This document shows positions 16,157 through 24,572 of a stretch of DNA of 64,000 nt, piece after piece. A program made the position numbers and the translations under genes. Numbering within the stretch: position 1 is the first letter of the stretch; each line of letters opens with the position of its first letter. Source of the DNA: UBA3792 sp964426415 (GTDB taxonomy: Bacteria; Bacillota; Clostridia; Christensenellales; CAG-138); assembly GCA_964426415.1 (NCBI GenBank), contig CAYRQM010000004.1, positions 9,408-73,407 on the forward strand, written 5' to 3'. The notes beneath the pieces were generated by a model that saw only the letters and a program-made list of their open reading frames with translations, did no database searches and was not told where the DNA came from.

Positions 16157-17527
16157 TTGGATAGAATCAATGCATGGAAGGTGTATACGCCCGAACAGGA
16201 GGCGGCTGTCTCCACGTTGGCGGCGGCGTACAAGCAGTTTTTGAACAACGGCAAAACCGAGCGCGAATGCGTCCGCGAGGCGGTGCGCATGGCAAAGGCG
16301 AACGGCTTTGTCGAATTGGAGCAAACCAAGTCCCTAAAGGCGGGCGATCGCGTGTATTCGGTGTGCATGGACAAGGCGATTTCGCTGTTTGTGGTGGGCA
16401 GCGAGCCCATCGAAGCGGGCGTCAACATCGTGGGCGCGCACATCGACAGCCCGCGCATGGACCTCAAGCAAAACCCGCTGTATGAGGATTCCGATCTGGT
16501 CTATTTGGACACACACTACTACGGCGGCATCAAAAAATACCAATGGGTCGCGCTGCCACTTGCACTGCACGGCGTCGTCGCCAAGAAGGACGGCACGCTG
16601 GTCGAAATCGTCATCGGCGAGGACGACGACGATCCCGTGGTGGGCATTTCCGACCTTCTCATCCATCTTTCGCAAACGCAGCTCGAAAAGAAGGGCAGCT
16701 TGGTCATTGAGGGCGAGGAGCTGAACGTCATCGTCGGCGGCAAGCCGCAAAAGGACGCCGAAAAGGACGCCTGCACGGCGCAAATCCTTGCCATCCTCAA
16801 AGAAAAATACGACATCGAAGAAGAAGACTTCCTCTCCGCCGAAATCGAAGTGGTGCCCGCGGGCAAGTGCCGCGATTTCGGGCTGGACAGAAGCATGATT
16901 TTGGGCTACGGCCATGACGACCGCGTGTGCGCCTACGCGGCGTTGGACGCGCTGTTCGCCCTAAAGGGCACGCCAAAAACCACCTGCTGCGCCGTGCTTG
17001 CCGACAAAGAAGAAATCGGTTCCGTGGGCGCAACGGGCATGCAGGCGCGCTACTTTGAAAACGCCGTCGCCGAGCTGATGGAACGGCTGGGGGCGTACAG
17101 CGAGCTTTCGCTGCGCCGCACCTTGGCGCACTGCCGGATGCTCTCCTGCGACGTCAGCGCGGGCTACGATCCCAACTTTGCAGCCGTCTTCGAAAAGAAA
17201 AATTCCGCCTATTTGGGCAGAGGCGTCTGCTTCAACAAATACACCGGCGCCCGCGGCAAGTCGGGCAGCAACGACGCCAACGCCGAATACATCGGCAGGC
17301 TGCGCAAGCTGTTTGACGATGCGGACATCCACTACCAGACGGCGGAGCTAGGCAAGGTCGATCAGGGCGGCGGCGGCACCATCGCCTACATCTGCGCGCT
17401 GTACGGCATGGAAGTCATCGACAGCGGCGTTGCCGTGCTGTCCATGCACGCGCCGTGGGAAATCATCAACAAAGCCGATTTGTTCGAGGCAAGCCGCGCT
17501 TATCTGACCTTCATGCAAAACGCGTAA
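16157..17527 (+). CDS. M18 family zinc aminopeptidase
   Basis: A 456-residue cytoplasmic aminopeptidase of the M18 (aspartyl aminopeptidase/ApeA) family. Metal-site motifs are GAHIDSPRMDLKQNP, a central acidic segment, and DKEEIGSVGATGMQ with the catalytic Glu pair; the C-terminus ends with SMHAPWEIINKADL. It trims N-terminal residues from peptides. Start: TTG at 16157 has GGAGG 10 bases upstream. A TTG at 16148 would leave only one base of spacing, so I prefer the later one. It has its own promoter and is not part of the sugar operon. Confidence 0.9.
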   Translation: MDRINAWKVYTPEQEAAVSTLAAAYKQFLNNGKTERECVREAVRMAKANGFVELEQTKSLKAGDRVYSVCMDKAISLFVVGSEPIEAGVNIVGAHIDSPRMDLKQNPLYEDSDLVYLDTHYYGGIKKYQWVALPLALHGVVAKKDGTLVEIVIGEDDDDPVVGISDLLIHLSQTQLEKKGSLVIEGEELNVIVGGKPQKDAEKDACTAQILAILKEKYDIEEEDFLSAEIEVVPAGKCRDFGLDRSMILGYGHDDRVCAYAALDALFALKGTPKTTCCAVLADKEEIGSVGATGMQARYFENAVAELMERLGAYSELSLRRTLAHCRMLSCDVSAGYDPNFAAVFEKKNSAYLGRGVCFNKYTGARGKSGSNDANAEYIGRLRKLFDDADIHYQTAELGKVDQGGGGTIAYICALYGMEVIDSGVAVLSMHAPWEIINKADLFEASRAYLTFMQNA

Positions 17528-17627
17528 CCCCGAAACGCAAAACGTCGTTCGCTTCCTATAATCCCAAGCGTGCGGCGGTTCGCGCTGCAAACGGCGTCGA
17601 CAATTATTGCAAAAGCTGCAAAGTTTG

Positions 17628-17656
17628 TTGACGCATTTGCGAGAATTGGGTAGAAT
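17628..17656 (+). promoter_or_regulatory. Promoter of the lipoprotein gene at 17685
   Basis: TTGACG and TAGAAT are 17 bases apart, about 28 bases before the start codon. Confidence 0.65.
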
Positions 17657-17684
17657 AACGGTATCGGAACAAAGGAGTTTTATC

Positions 17685-18305
17685 ATGAAAAAGTGCAGTC
17701 TGATTCTGATTTGCATGTTGCTCGCCATGAGCATGCTGCTCGGTTGCAGCACACAACAAAAAGCATCGTCGTCCGACACGGCGACGGTTGGCCTGTCCGT
17801 TGGGACGGCATTTGAGGCGCAAAAGCTGCGTCTGCCCTTCGCACTCAAGCAAGACGCGCCGCAGACCGCCGTGATCGAACACGTTTCGACCCACTTTGTC
17901 AACGCGCACGACGCGCCTGCCGCCATTACGGTCGCCAGCGAAAACGCATCGGCGCTTGCCGCCACCTACGACGCAGCCACCGATACGCTGACCCTTGCGG
18001 GCAGCCGCGCCTGCGACACGACCGTTTCGGTCACCGCCACCGTTCCCTTGGACGACGGCACGACGGAAAGCGCGGTCGCGTCCATCGCCGTACAGGTGGT
18101 GAACCCGCTGCGCACCGTGCTGATTGCCGTTGTGGGCGTCGCGCTGATCGTGCTGCTGATCTTCTTGGGCAAACCCAAGAAAAAGGCGCCCGAAGCGACT
18201 GCCGAGGCGCAGGCAAACGAAGCGCTCAAAGCAGATGAGGACAGCGCGTTCGAAGGCGAAAACGCAACCGTGGTCGAATCCTCCAACGAGGACGGCAACG
18301 TGTAA
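17685..18305 (+). CDS. Unknown lipoprotein with C-terminal membrane helix
   Basis: A 206-residue protein I do not recognise. It has a signal peptide with lipobox M-L-L-G-C21 and a beta-rich extracellular stretch of about 115 residues. A second hydrophobic helix (LIAVVGVALIVLLIFLG, roughly residues 145-163) is followed by a basic stop and an acidic, Glu/Ala-rich tail of about 40 residues. If both predictions hold, the protein is anchored twice, by lipid and by a helix, with its tail in the cytoplasm. The start at 17685 follows AAAGGAG. The gene stands alone between a promoter and a terminator. Confidence 0.7.
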   Translation: MKKCSLILICMLLAMSMLLGCSTQQKASSSDTATVGLSVGTAFEAQKLRLPFALKQDAPQTAVIEHVSTHFVNAHDAPAAITVASENASALAATYDAATDTLTLAGSRACDTTVSVTATVPLDDGTTESAVASIAVQVVNPLRTVLIAVVGVALIVLLIFLGKPKKKAPEATAEAQANEALKADEDSAFEGENATVVESSNEDGNV

Positions 18306-18326
18306 GCATCCTCTCATAACAAATAA

Positions 18327-18355
18327 GACCCGCGGCAAATTGGCTGCGGGTCTTT
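18327..18355. terminator. Bidirectional terminator between convergent genes
   Basis: GACCCGC pairs with GCGGGTC. T-rich sequence follows on both strands, so it can end both the lipoprotein gene and the HerA-like gene on the minus strand. Confidence 0.7.
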
Positions 18356-18367
18356 GCTATTTTTGGT

Positions 18368-19852
18368 TTACAGGTATTTTTTGAGCGTGCCGAGCAGCCC
18401 GCGGGAGAGGGATTTGCCCAGCTCTCTGCCGATGCTGGTGGCGGCGGAATTGGCAGCCTTCGTCATGGCGCTGCTCTTTTTCTTTTTGGCGGCAGGCTTT
18501 TTGGTTTGCTTTTCTTTTTCTTTGGCGGCGCTCTTTTGCGCCTTTTCCAACGCCTTTGTCTCGGCTGCTTTCTCGGCGGCGATGCGCTCGTAGGCGGAGT
18601 CGTTGTCTACGGTCTTTTCATACTTGCCGTACAGGTCGGACGCTTGGATCTCGGCGGCGCGGCGCGCGTCGTCGATGGCGCCCATGCGGGACTGCGGCGG
18701 CAAGATTACGGCGCGTTCCACCACAGACGGGCGGCCCTTCTCGTCCAAAAAGCTGACCAGCGCTTCGCCCGTGCCAAGCGCGGTGATGGCGGCTTCGGTG
18801 TCGAAGTTGGGATTGGTGCGGAACGTCTGCGCGGCGGCGCGAATGGCGCGCTGCTCGGCGGGCGTATAGGCGCGGAGCGCGTGCAGGACGCGGTTGCCAA
18901 GCTGCGCCAAGATGGGGTCGGGAATGTCGGCGGGCTGCTGCGTGATGAAATACACGCCGACGCCCTTGCTGCGAATGAGCTTGACCACCTGCTCGACCTT
19001 GTCCCGCAGCGCCTTGGGCGCGTCTTGGAACAGCAGATGCGCTTCGTCAAAGAAGAACACCAGCTTGGGCTTTTCGGCGTCGCCCACCTCGGGCAGCTGC
19101 TCGAACAGCTCCGCCAACAGCCACAGCATGAAGGTGGAATACAGAAGCGGCGACTGCACCAGCCTTGCGCAATGGAACACGTTGAGATAGCCGCGTCCGT
19201 CGGCATCGCACTGCATCCAATCGGACAGCGCAATGTTCGGCTCGCCGAAGAACACGTCGCCGCCTTCGTCCTCGAGCTGCAGCAGCGCACGCTGGATCGC
19301 GCCTGCCGATTGCTTGCTGATGGCGCCGTATTCGGAGATGAGGTCGGCGGCATGGTCGGAAACGTACGCCACCATGGCGCGCAGGTCTTTGAGGTCGAGC
19401 AGCAGCCAACCCTTGTCGTCCGCCACGCGAAACGCGATGGTCAGCACGCCCGTCTGCACGTCGGACAGCCCCAAAAGCCGTGCCAACAGCGGCGCACCCA
19501 TCTCGCTGATGGTGGTGCGCACGGGGTGTCCGCCCGACTGAAACACGTCCCAAAACCGCACGGGATAGCTGCGCATGGGGAACGCGGCAGGGTCGATGCC
19601 CATTCCGTTTAGGCGGCGCACGATGGCGTCGGTCTGCTCGCCCTTTTTGACGCAGCCCGCCAAGTCGCCCTTCACGTCCGCCAAAAAGACGGGAACGCCC
19701 ATATCGGAGAACGATTCCGCCATGACCTTGAGCGTAATGGTTTTGCCCGTGCCGGTTGCGCCCGCAATCAGCCCGTGCCGATTTGCCATAGCGGGCAGAA
19801 TGTAGGCTTGCGTGTCGCCCTTGCCCACGAGAATTTTGTTTTGTATGAACAT
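18368..19852 (-). CDS. HerA-like ATPase (DUF853/YjgR family)
   Basis: A 494-residue P-loop ATPase with Walker A GATGTGKT (residues 31-38) and Walker B LVFFFDEAHLLF. RSKGVGVYFITQQPADIPD and LGNRVLHALRAYTPAEQRAI are hallmarks of the DUF853 branch of HerA/FtsK-type motors. The last 70 residues are Lys/Ala-rich and basic, which suggests nucleic-acid binding. The physiological role of the family is not settled. The gene is alone, with a clear promoter upstream. Confidence 0.88.
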   Translation of the reverse strand: MFIQNKILVGKGDTQAYILPAMANRHGLIAGATGTGKTITLKVMAESFSDMGVPVFLADVKGDLAGCVKKGEQTDAIVRRLNGMGIDPAAFPMRSYPVRFWDVFQSGGHPVRTTISEMGAPLLARLLGLSDVQTGVLTIAFRVADDKGWLLLDLKDLRAMVAYVSDHAADLISEYGAISKQSAGAIQRALLQLEDEGGDVFFGEPNIALSDWMQCDADGRGYLNVFHCARLVQSPLLYSTFMLWLLAELFEQLPEVGDAEKPKLVFFFDEAHLLFQDAPKALRDKVEQVVKLIRSKGVGVYFITQQPADIPDPILAQLGNRVLHALRAYTPAEQRAIRAAAQTFRTNPNFDTEAAITALGTGEALVSFLDEKGRPSVVERAVILPPQSRMGAIDDARRAAEIQASDLYGKYEKTVDNDSAYERIAAEKAAETKALEKAQKSAAKEKEKQTKKPAAKKKKSSAMTKAANSAATSIGRELGKSLSRGLLGTLKKYL

Positions 19853-19885
19853 CTTGTGCCTCCGCAGCCGAAATGGTATAAAAAT

Positions 19886-19914
19886 ACTATATCAGCGGCG
19901 CACCGAATTGTCAA
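19886..19914 (-). promoter_or_regulatory. Promoter of the HerA-like gene
   Basis: On the minus strand TTGACA (19914-19909) and TATAGT (19891-19886) are 17 bases apart, with TGA directly before the -10. It lies immediately after the spmB stop codon. Confidence 0.75.
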
Positions 19915-20427
19915 TCAGCCGCCAAAAAACAGCCGCGAAAACAGCAGCCCCGCCACCACGGACACCAGCGTGGCAAGCAGCGCCACGGGCACGGTGAAGC
20001 GCGTTTTTTTGACGCCGACGGAACCGAAATACAGGGCAAGCGTGTAGAAGATGGTTTCGGAAGCGCCGAGCAGCACGCTGGCGGTACAGCCAAGGTACGA
20101 GTCCGCGCCGTACTGCTGAAACAGCTCCGAAAGCACCGCCATCGCCGCGCTGCCCGAAAGCGGGCGCAGCAGAATCAGCGGCAGCAAGCGGGCGTCCACT
20201 CCGATGCGCGTAAAGAACGGGGAGGAAACCGCAACCAGCCAATCCAGCGCGCCGCTGTCCCGAAAGACCGTAATCGCCATCAGCATGGCAGCCAAGGACG
20301 GCAAAATCTTGGCTAAAAGCGGCAGGCTTTCCGCCGCGCCGTTCACGAACGCCGAAAAGACGTCCACGCGGCGGAGGACGGCGTAAAAAAGAAGCAACAG
20401 CAGCAGGATGGGGACGACGACGCTCAT
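19915..20427 (-). CDS. spmB: Spore maturation protein B
   Basis: A 170-residue membrane protein. LPSLAAMLMAITVFRDSGALDW, broken by the glycines of nucleoside-transporter-like (Gate) domains, and LRPLSGSAAM and GASETIFYTL are typical of SpmB. In Bacillus subtilis SpmA and SpmB are needed for spore core dehydration. The ATG overlaps the spmA stop (ATGA). Their presence suggests the organism can form spores, although the pair also persists in some non-sporulating relatives. Confidence 0.92.
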   Translation of the reverse strand: MSVVVPILLLLLLFYAVLRRVDVFSAFVNGAAESLPLLAKILPSLAAMLMAITVFRDSGALDWLVAVSSPFFTRIGVDARLLPLILLRPLSGSAAMAVLSELFQQYGADSYLGCTASVLLGASETIFYTLALYFGSVGVKKTRFTVPVALLATLVSVVAGLLFSRLFFGG

Positions 20428-20987
20428 GTGCGGCGAATGCAAAGGCGACAGGCGACGACGGCGACCAGCGTGGCGCAGGCGGAGGACAAAAACGTGGGCA
20501 GCACGACGGATGCGGGGTGGGCGCTGCCGTAGGTTTGCCGAAGCGCCACAAGCGTTGCGGGAAACAGCTCCAAGCAGGATGCGTTGATTGCCAACAGCAC
20601 GCACATGGCGTTGGTGGCGACGCCGTGACGCGGATTGTGCGCTTCCATAATTTCCATGGCTTGCAGCCCGTATGGCGTCGCGGCATTGCCCATGCCCAGC
20701 ATGTTCGCCGCCAAGTTCATGGAGATGGCGCCTTGCGCTTCGCCCGCATCGGGAAAGAGGAACCGCATGCACGGCCGCAAAAGCCGCGCAAGACCTTGCA
20801 TCAATTTGGCTTCCTTGGCGATGCGCAGCACGCCCATCCAAAACAGATAGGCGCCCAACAGCGTGATGCAAAGCGTGACGGCATTGGCGGTTCCGTTCGT
20901 CAGCGACTGCAGCACTGCGTCGCCGCCGCAGGTCACAAGCTCCAGCACAATTCCAATCGCCAAAAGCCCCAAAAAGACAATGTTCAT
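20424..20987 (-). CDS. spmA: Spore maturation protein A
   Basis: A 187-residue membrane protein beginning MNIVFLGLLAIGIV with helices and the conserved NLAANMLGMGNAATPYGLQAM and TNAMCVLLAINASCLEL. These match SpmA, the partner of SpmB. The start at 20987 is chosen by homology. I see no good ribosome-binding site there, and longer reading is possible upstream. It is divergent from the penicillin-binding protein gene. Confidence 0.9.
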   Translation of the reverse strand: MNIVFLGLLAIGIVLELVTCGGDAVLQSLTNGTANAVTLCITLLGAYLFWMGVLRIAKEAKLMQGLARLLRPCMRFLFPDAGEAQGAISMNLAANMLGMGNAATPYGLQAMEIMEAHNPRHGVATNAMCVLLAINASCLELFPATLVALRQTYGSAHPASVVLPTFLSSACATLVAVVACRLCIRRT

Positions 20988-21048
20988 GCCATATTGTATG
21001 GGAACCTGTAAGAGAAAAGCATCTTTTTTGAAAACTGTCCCAAAAGGT

Positions 21049-21077
21049 TTTCCATTTTCGGGAGTTTCTGTTATAAT
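21049..21077 (+). promoter_or_regulatory. Promoter of the PBP-murG operon
   Basis: A perfect TATAAT at 21072-21077 has a weak TTTCCA 17 bases upstream. Thirty-four bases separate it from the GTG start. Confidence 0.5.
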
Positions 21078-21111
21078 GAGAAACGGTATTATATCGTTTG
21101 GAGTGAATGTC

Positions 21112-23457
21112 GTGAAAAGAATTGTCTGTATCCTCATCGCCGTTCTGATGCTTTTGGGGCTGCTGCTCTCCTTTGGCTGCGCCGCAGACGCGGGCAGCGG
21201 AAGCGAAGTCTGTCGGCAGTTCTTAACGTATCTGTCGCAAGGCATGTATGAGGAAGCGTATGCGATGCTGTCCGATTCGTTGAAGAACACGACGAGCGAC
21301 ACGTCCACCCGCGGCGAAGCGTTGATTTCCGAAAAGGAGTTCCGCGAAAAGTACGAACAGATTTTTACCGCCATCGGGCTGGAGTCGCTGGACTACATCG
21401 TGACCGAGGTGTCCGACGCCTCCATCACGGCGACGGTGGGCTACACCATGACGTTCCACACCACCCTTGCGGGCGAGCTGGTCAACAACTACACCGTGGA
21501 AGCGGTGTATGAAAACCGTCATTGGGGCGTCCGCTGGTCGCCTGCGCTCATCTTCCCCGAAATGCAATGGGGCGACAACCTGATGGTCGGCGTCAACTAT
21601 CCCAAGCGCGGCGAAATTTTCGACTGCGAGGGGCGGCTTTTGGTGAGCAATTTGGCGCCGTACACCGTGTTTTGCGTGCCGTCCGCCATCACCGATAAGC
21701 AAGCGTTCATCGACGCGGTCATGGCGATTCCCGAATTGAAACCGTCGGGCGCCACGACGGCAGACTTCTTGGACGTGGTGCAGAAAGCGGCGAACAGCAA
21801 CAACTCCTCCGCCGTCATTTCCAAGCTGTATGCCGACACCGTAACCGACGATCTGGAAAGCCGCATCTTGGCGGTGGACGGGCTGGGCGTAGACCGAAGC
21901 GCCAGCCTGACGGCGACACGTTTCCGCGAATACCCCTATGGGACAAGCTGTTCCCACCTTTTGGGGTTTGCCACGGTCATGCACAAAGAAGATTGGAAGG
22001 TGCTCAAGGACGATCCCACCAACACCGTCTATGAAAAGGACAGCTGGCTTGGGTATGCGGGCTTGGAGCTGCAATACGAAGAGCTTTTGCGCGGGTCGAA
22101 GGGCGCTTACGCGTACATCCAAGGGCTGGACGGCACCAACCGCACCACGTTGTACAACGTGGCGGCGACGGACGGCGAAGACTTGCATCTGACCATCGAC
22201 ATCACGCTGCAGCAGCGGGTGGAGGAGGTCGTGAAAACCGTGGTCTACGACGAGAACATCACGGGCACGGTGCTCGTCATGAATCCCACCACGGGCGCGG
22301 TGCAAGCCATGTATTCCTTCCCCGACTACAACGCCGAAGCGTTCAGCCGCGGCGACGTCGGCACTGCCGAATGGGAAGCGTTGGAAAACGACTTGGTCAA
22401 AACGCCGCTGCTCAATCGCGCCATCCAAGGTCTGTACGCGCCCGGTTCCACCTTCAAACCCATCACGGCGGTGGCAGGGCTGGAAACAGGGACGATCACG
22501 GGCGATACGCTGTTTCCCGCGAGCGAGACCATCAAAAATCAAATGTACCGCACAACGAGCGGCTCCTACAAAGATTCTTGGCGCGTTCAGTCGGGCAGCT
22601 TTGCCTACACCAACATCGAGGAAATCAACCGTACGGGCAGTTCCAACCGCCACACGCCCATGAACGTGGTCAACAGCATCATCGATTCCGACAACATCTT
22701 CTTCGCATGGGTGGCGCTGTCCTTGGGCTGGTCCACATTCCGCGCGCGTCTCGAATCCATGGGCATCGGGGAAGCGGTTCCGTTCGATCTGCCGACGCAG
22801 CCTTCGCAGGTTTCTAAAGAAGGCACGTTAGAATCCTACGCGCTGCTTGCCATGTCGGGCTACGGACAGGGCGAGCTGCTGCTGACGCCGCTGCAGATGG
22901 CGACGTACATCTCCGCGCTGCGCAACGGCGGCAACGCCATGAGCCCGTATGTGGTGTCGTCCATTTGGGCGTCCACCGACGACCCGAACATCGAAGGCGC
23001 CGACAAGAACGGCTACACCGCCACCTACACGCACGAAGCCACCGTTTGGAAGACGATCTGTTCGCAAGCGACGGTGGACACCCTAATGCCGGGGCTGATC
23101 GGCGTTTGCGCCAACGAGCACGGCGGCACGGCGCGGTACTTGGGCGTGCGCAGCTTCGTCATTGCGGGCAAGACGGGCACCGCCGAGGTCGGCGAACAAA
23201 AAGAAAAAGAATTGGCGTGGTTCATCGGCTTTCGGCAGTCCAATAAGGACGGTTCCGCACTGGCGGCGGAGGACGAGCGTCTGGTGCTGGTCATGTTGGA
23301 GCTGGATATGAACAACCTGCCCGACGAAGCCACCATGATGAAATTCCTCATCGCCCGCGCACTGCTCAAGGACGACGAGCTGACCGAGCCGGGCGTCACG
23401 GAAACCTGCATGACCAACGACGCCACCAGCAATCGAGACACCACGCCGCTGCCGTAA
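21112..23457 (+). CDS. Class B penicillin-binding protein with MecA_N-like domain
   Basis: A 781-residue transpeptidase: membrane anchor (residues 1-24), an NTF2-like MecA_N region (about 30-150), a PBP dimerisation domain starting KRGEIFDCEGRLL, and the penicillin-binding domain. Active-site motifs are S446-T-F-K449, S526-D-N528 and K687-T-G. It cross-links peptidoglycan outside the membrane. MecA_N-type PBPs include low-affinity beta-lactam-tolerant enzymes, but tolerance cannot be inferred from this alone. GTG at 21112 is chosen because GGAG lies 8 bases upstream. It heads an operon with murG. Confidence 0.9.
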   Translation: MKRIVCILIAVLMLLGLLLSFGCAADAGSGSEVCRQFLTYLSQGMYEEAYAMLSDSLKNTTSDTSTRGEALISEKEFREKYEQIFTAIGLESLDYIVTEVSDASITATVGYTMTFHTTLAGELVNNYTVEAVYENRHWGVRWSPALIFPEMQWGDNLMVGVNYPKRGEIFDCEGRLLVSNLAPYTVFCVPSAITDKQAFIDAVMAIPELKPSGATTADFLDVVQKAANSNNSSAVISKLYADTVTDDLESRILAVDGLGVDRSASLTATRFREYPYGTSCSHLLGFATVMHKEDWKVLKDDPTNTVYEKDSWLGYAGLELQYEELLRGSKGAYAYIQGLDGTNRTTLYNVAATDGEDLHLTIDITLQQRVEEVVKTVVYDENITGTVLVMNPTTGAVQAMYSFPDYNAEAFSRGDVGTAEWEALENDLVKTPLLNRAIQGLYAPGSTFKPITAVAGLETGTITGDTLFPASETIKNQMYRTTSGSYKDSWRVQSGSFAYTNIEEINRTGSSNRHTPMNVVNSIIDSDNIFFAWVALSLGWSTFRARLESMGIGEAVPFDLPTQPSQVSKEGTLESYALLAMSGYGQGELLLTPLQMATYISALRNGGNAMSPYVVSSIWASTDDPNIEGADKNGYTATYTHEATVWKTICSQATVDTLMPGLIGVCANEHGGTARYLGVRSFVIAGKTGTAEVGEQKEKELAWFIGFRQSNKDGSALAAEDERLVLVMLELDMNNLPDEATMMKFLIARALLKDDELTEPGVTETCMTNDATSNRDTTPLP

Positions 23458-23501
23458 CGCTTCGGCGCCGCGGCGCATACGATACCATCGAGGGGAGCAC
23501 T

Positions 23502-24572
23502 ATGAAAACAATCATCTTTACGGGGGGCGGCACGGCGGGTCACGTCACGCCCAACCTTGCGCTGATGGAACGACTGGATCGTTCCGAATGGGACGTCCAT
23601 TACATCGGCACGGCGGACGGCTTGGAAAAAGGGCTGCTTTCCGATCGCGCCGATCTCACCTACCACGAAATTGCATGGGGCAAGCTGCGCCGCTACTTCA
23701 GTTGGAAGAATTTTTCCGACCCGTTTCGCGTGCTGAAGGGCTATCAACAGTCCCGCAAAATCATCAAAGCGGTGCATCCCGACGTGCTGTTCAGCAAGGG
23801 CGGGTTCGTTTCCGTGCCCGTGGTGGCGGCGGCGAAGGGCCATTGCCCCGTCATCACCCACGAATCCGACTACACGCCGGGGCTTGCCAACAAGCTGGCG
23901 GCGCGCTGTGCCACCACCATTTGCGTCACGTTCTCCGACACGCTCCAATTCGTGGGCAAAAAGGGCGTGCTGACGGGGACGCCCATCCGCCCCGCGCTGT
24001 ATCACGGCTCCCGCGAACGGGCGCTGGCGTTTACGGGGCTGTCGGGCAAAAAGCCCGTTCTGCTTGTGATGGGCGGCAGCTTGGGCGCCGCGGCGGTCAA
24101 TGATGCGCTGCGCGCCGCGCTTCCTGCACTGCTGCCGCGCTTTGACGTGGTGCATCTTTGCGGAAAGGGCAAAACAGACCCTGCCGCAGCTACCTTGGGA
24201 TACCTCCAATACGAATATGTGGACGCCGAAATGCCCGACGTCTTGGCGCTTGCCGACGTGGTGCTTTCGCGTGCGGGCGCAAATGCCATCTTCGAGCTGT
24301 TGGCGCTCAAAAAGCCCATGCTGCTGATTCCGCTGCCCGCCGTCTCCAGCCGCGGCGACCAGCTTCTGAATGCGGAATGCTTTTTGCGGCACGGCTACTG
24401 CAAGGTGCTGATGCAGGACGCGGTGACGCCGACGTCGCTGACCGAATCGCTGTGCGCGCTGTACGACACGCGGCAAACGGTCTTGGACGCCATGGAACGG
24501 GCGACGGTCGTGGACGGCACCGAGCCGATCCTCAAACTGATTTTCAAGGCGGCAAACGGGGCAGAATCATGA
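23502..24572 (+). CDS. murG: MurG, lipid II N-acetylglucosaminyltransferase
   Basis: A 356-residue GT28 glycosyltransferase: glycine-rich N-terminus FTGGGTAGHVTPNLAL, acceptor-side KGGFVSVPVV and THESDYTPGL, and UDP-GlcNAc site MGGSLGAAAVN and SRAGANAIFELLALKKP. It adds GlcNAc to lipid I on the inner membrane face, the last cytoplasmic step of peptidoglycan precursor synthesis. It lies outside any division/cell-wall (dcw) cluster but directly after a PBP gene. Its stop overlaps the next start (ATGA). Confidence 0.95.
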   Translation: MKTIIFTGGGTAGHVTPNLALMERLDRSEWDVHYIGTADGLEKGLLSDRADLTYHEIAWGKLRRYFSWKNFSDPFRVLKGYQQSRKIIKAVHPDVLFSKGGFVSVPVVAAAKGHCPVITHESDYTPGLANKLAARCATTICVTFSDTLQFVGKKGVLTGTPIRPALYHGSRERALAFTGLSGKKPVLLVMGGSLGAAAVNDALRAALPALLPRFDVVHLCGKGKTDPAAATLGYLQYEYVDAEMPDVLALADVVLSRAGANAIFELLALKKPMLLIPLPAVSSRGDQLLNAECFLRHGYCKVLMQDAVTPTSLTESLCALYDTRQTVLDAMERATVVDGTEPILKLIFKAANGAES

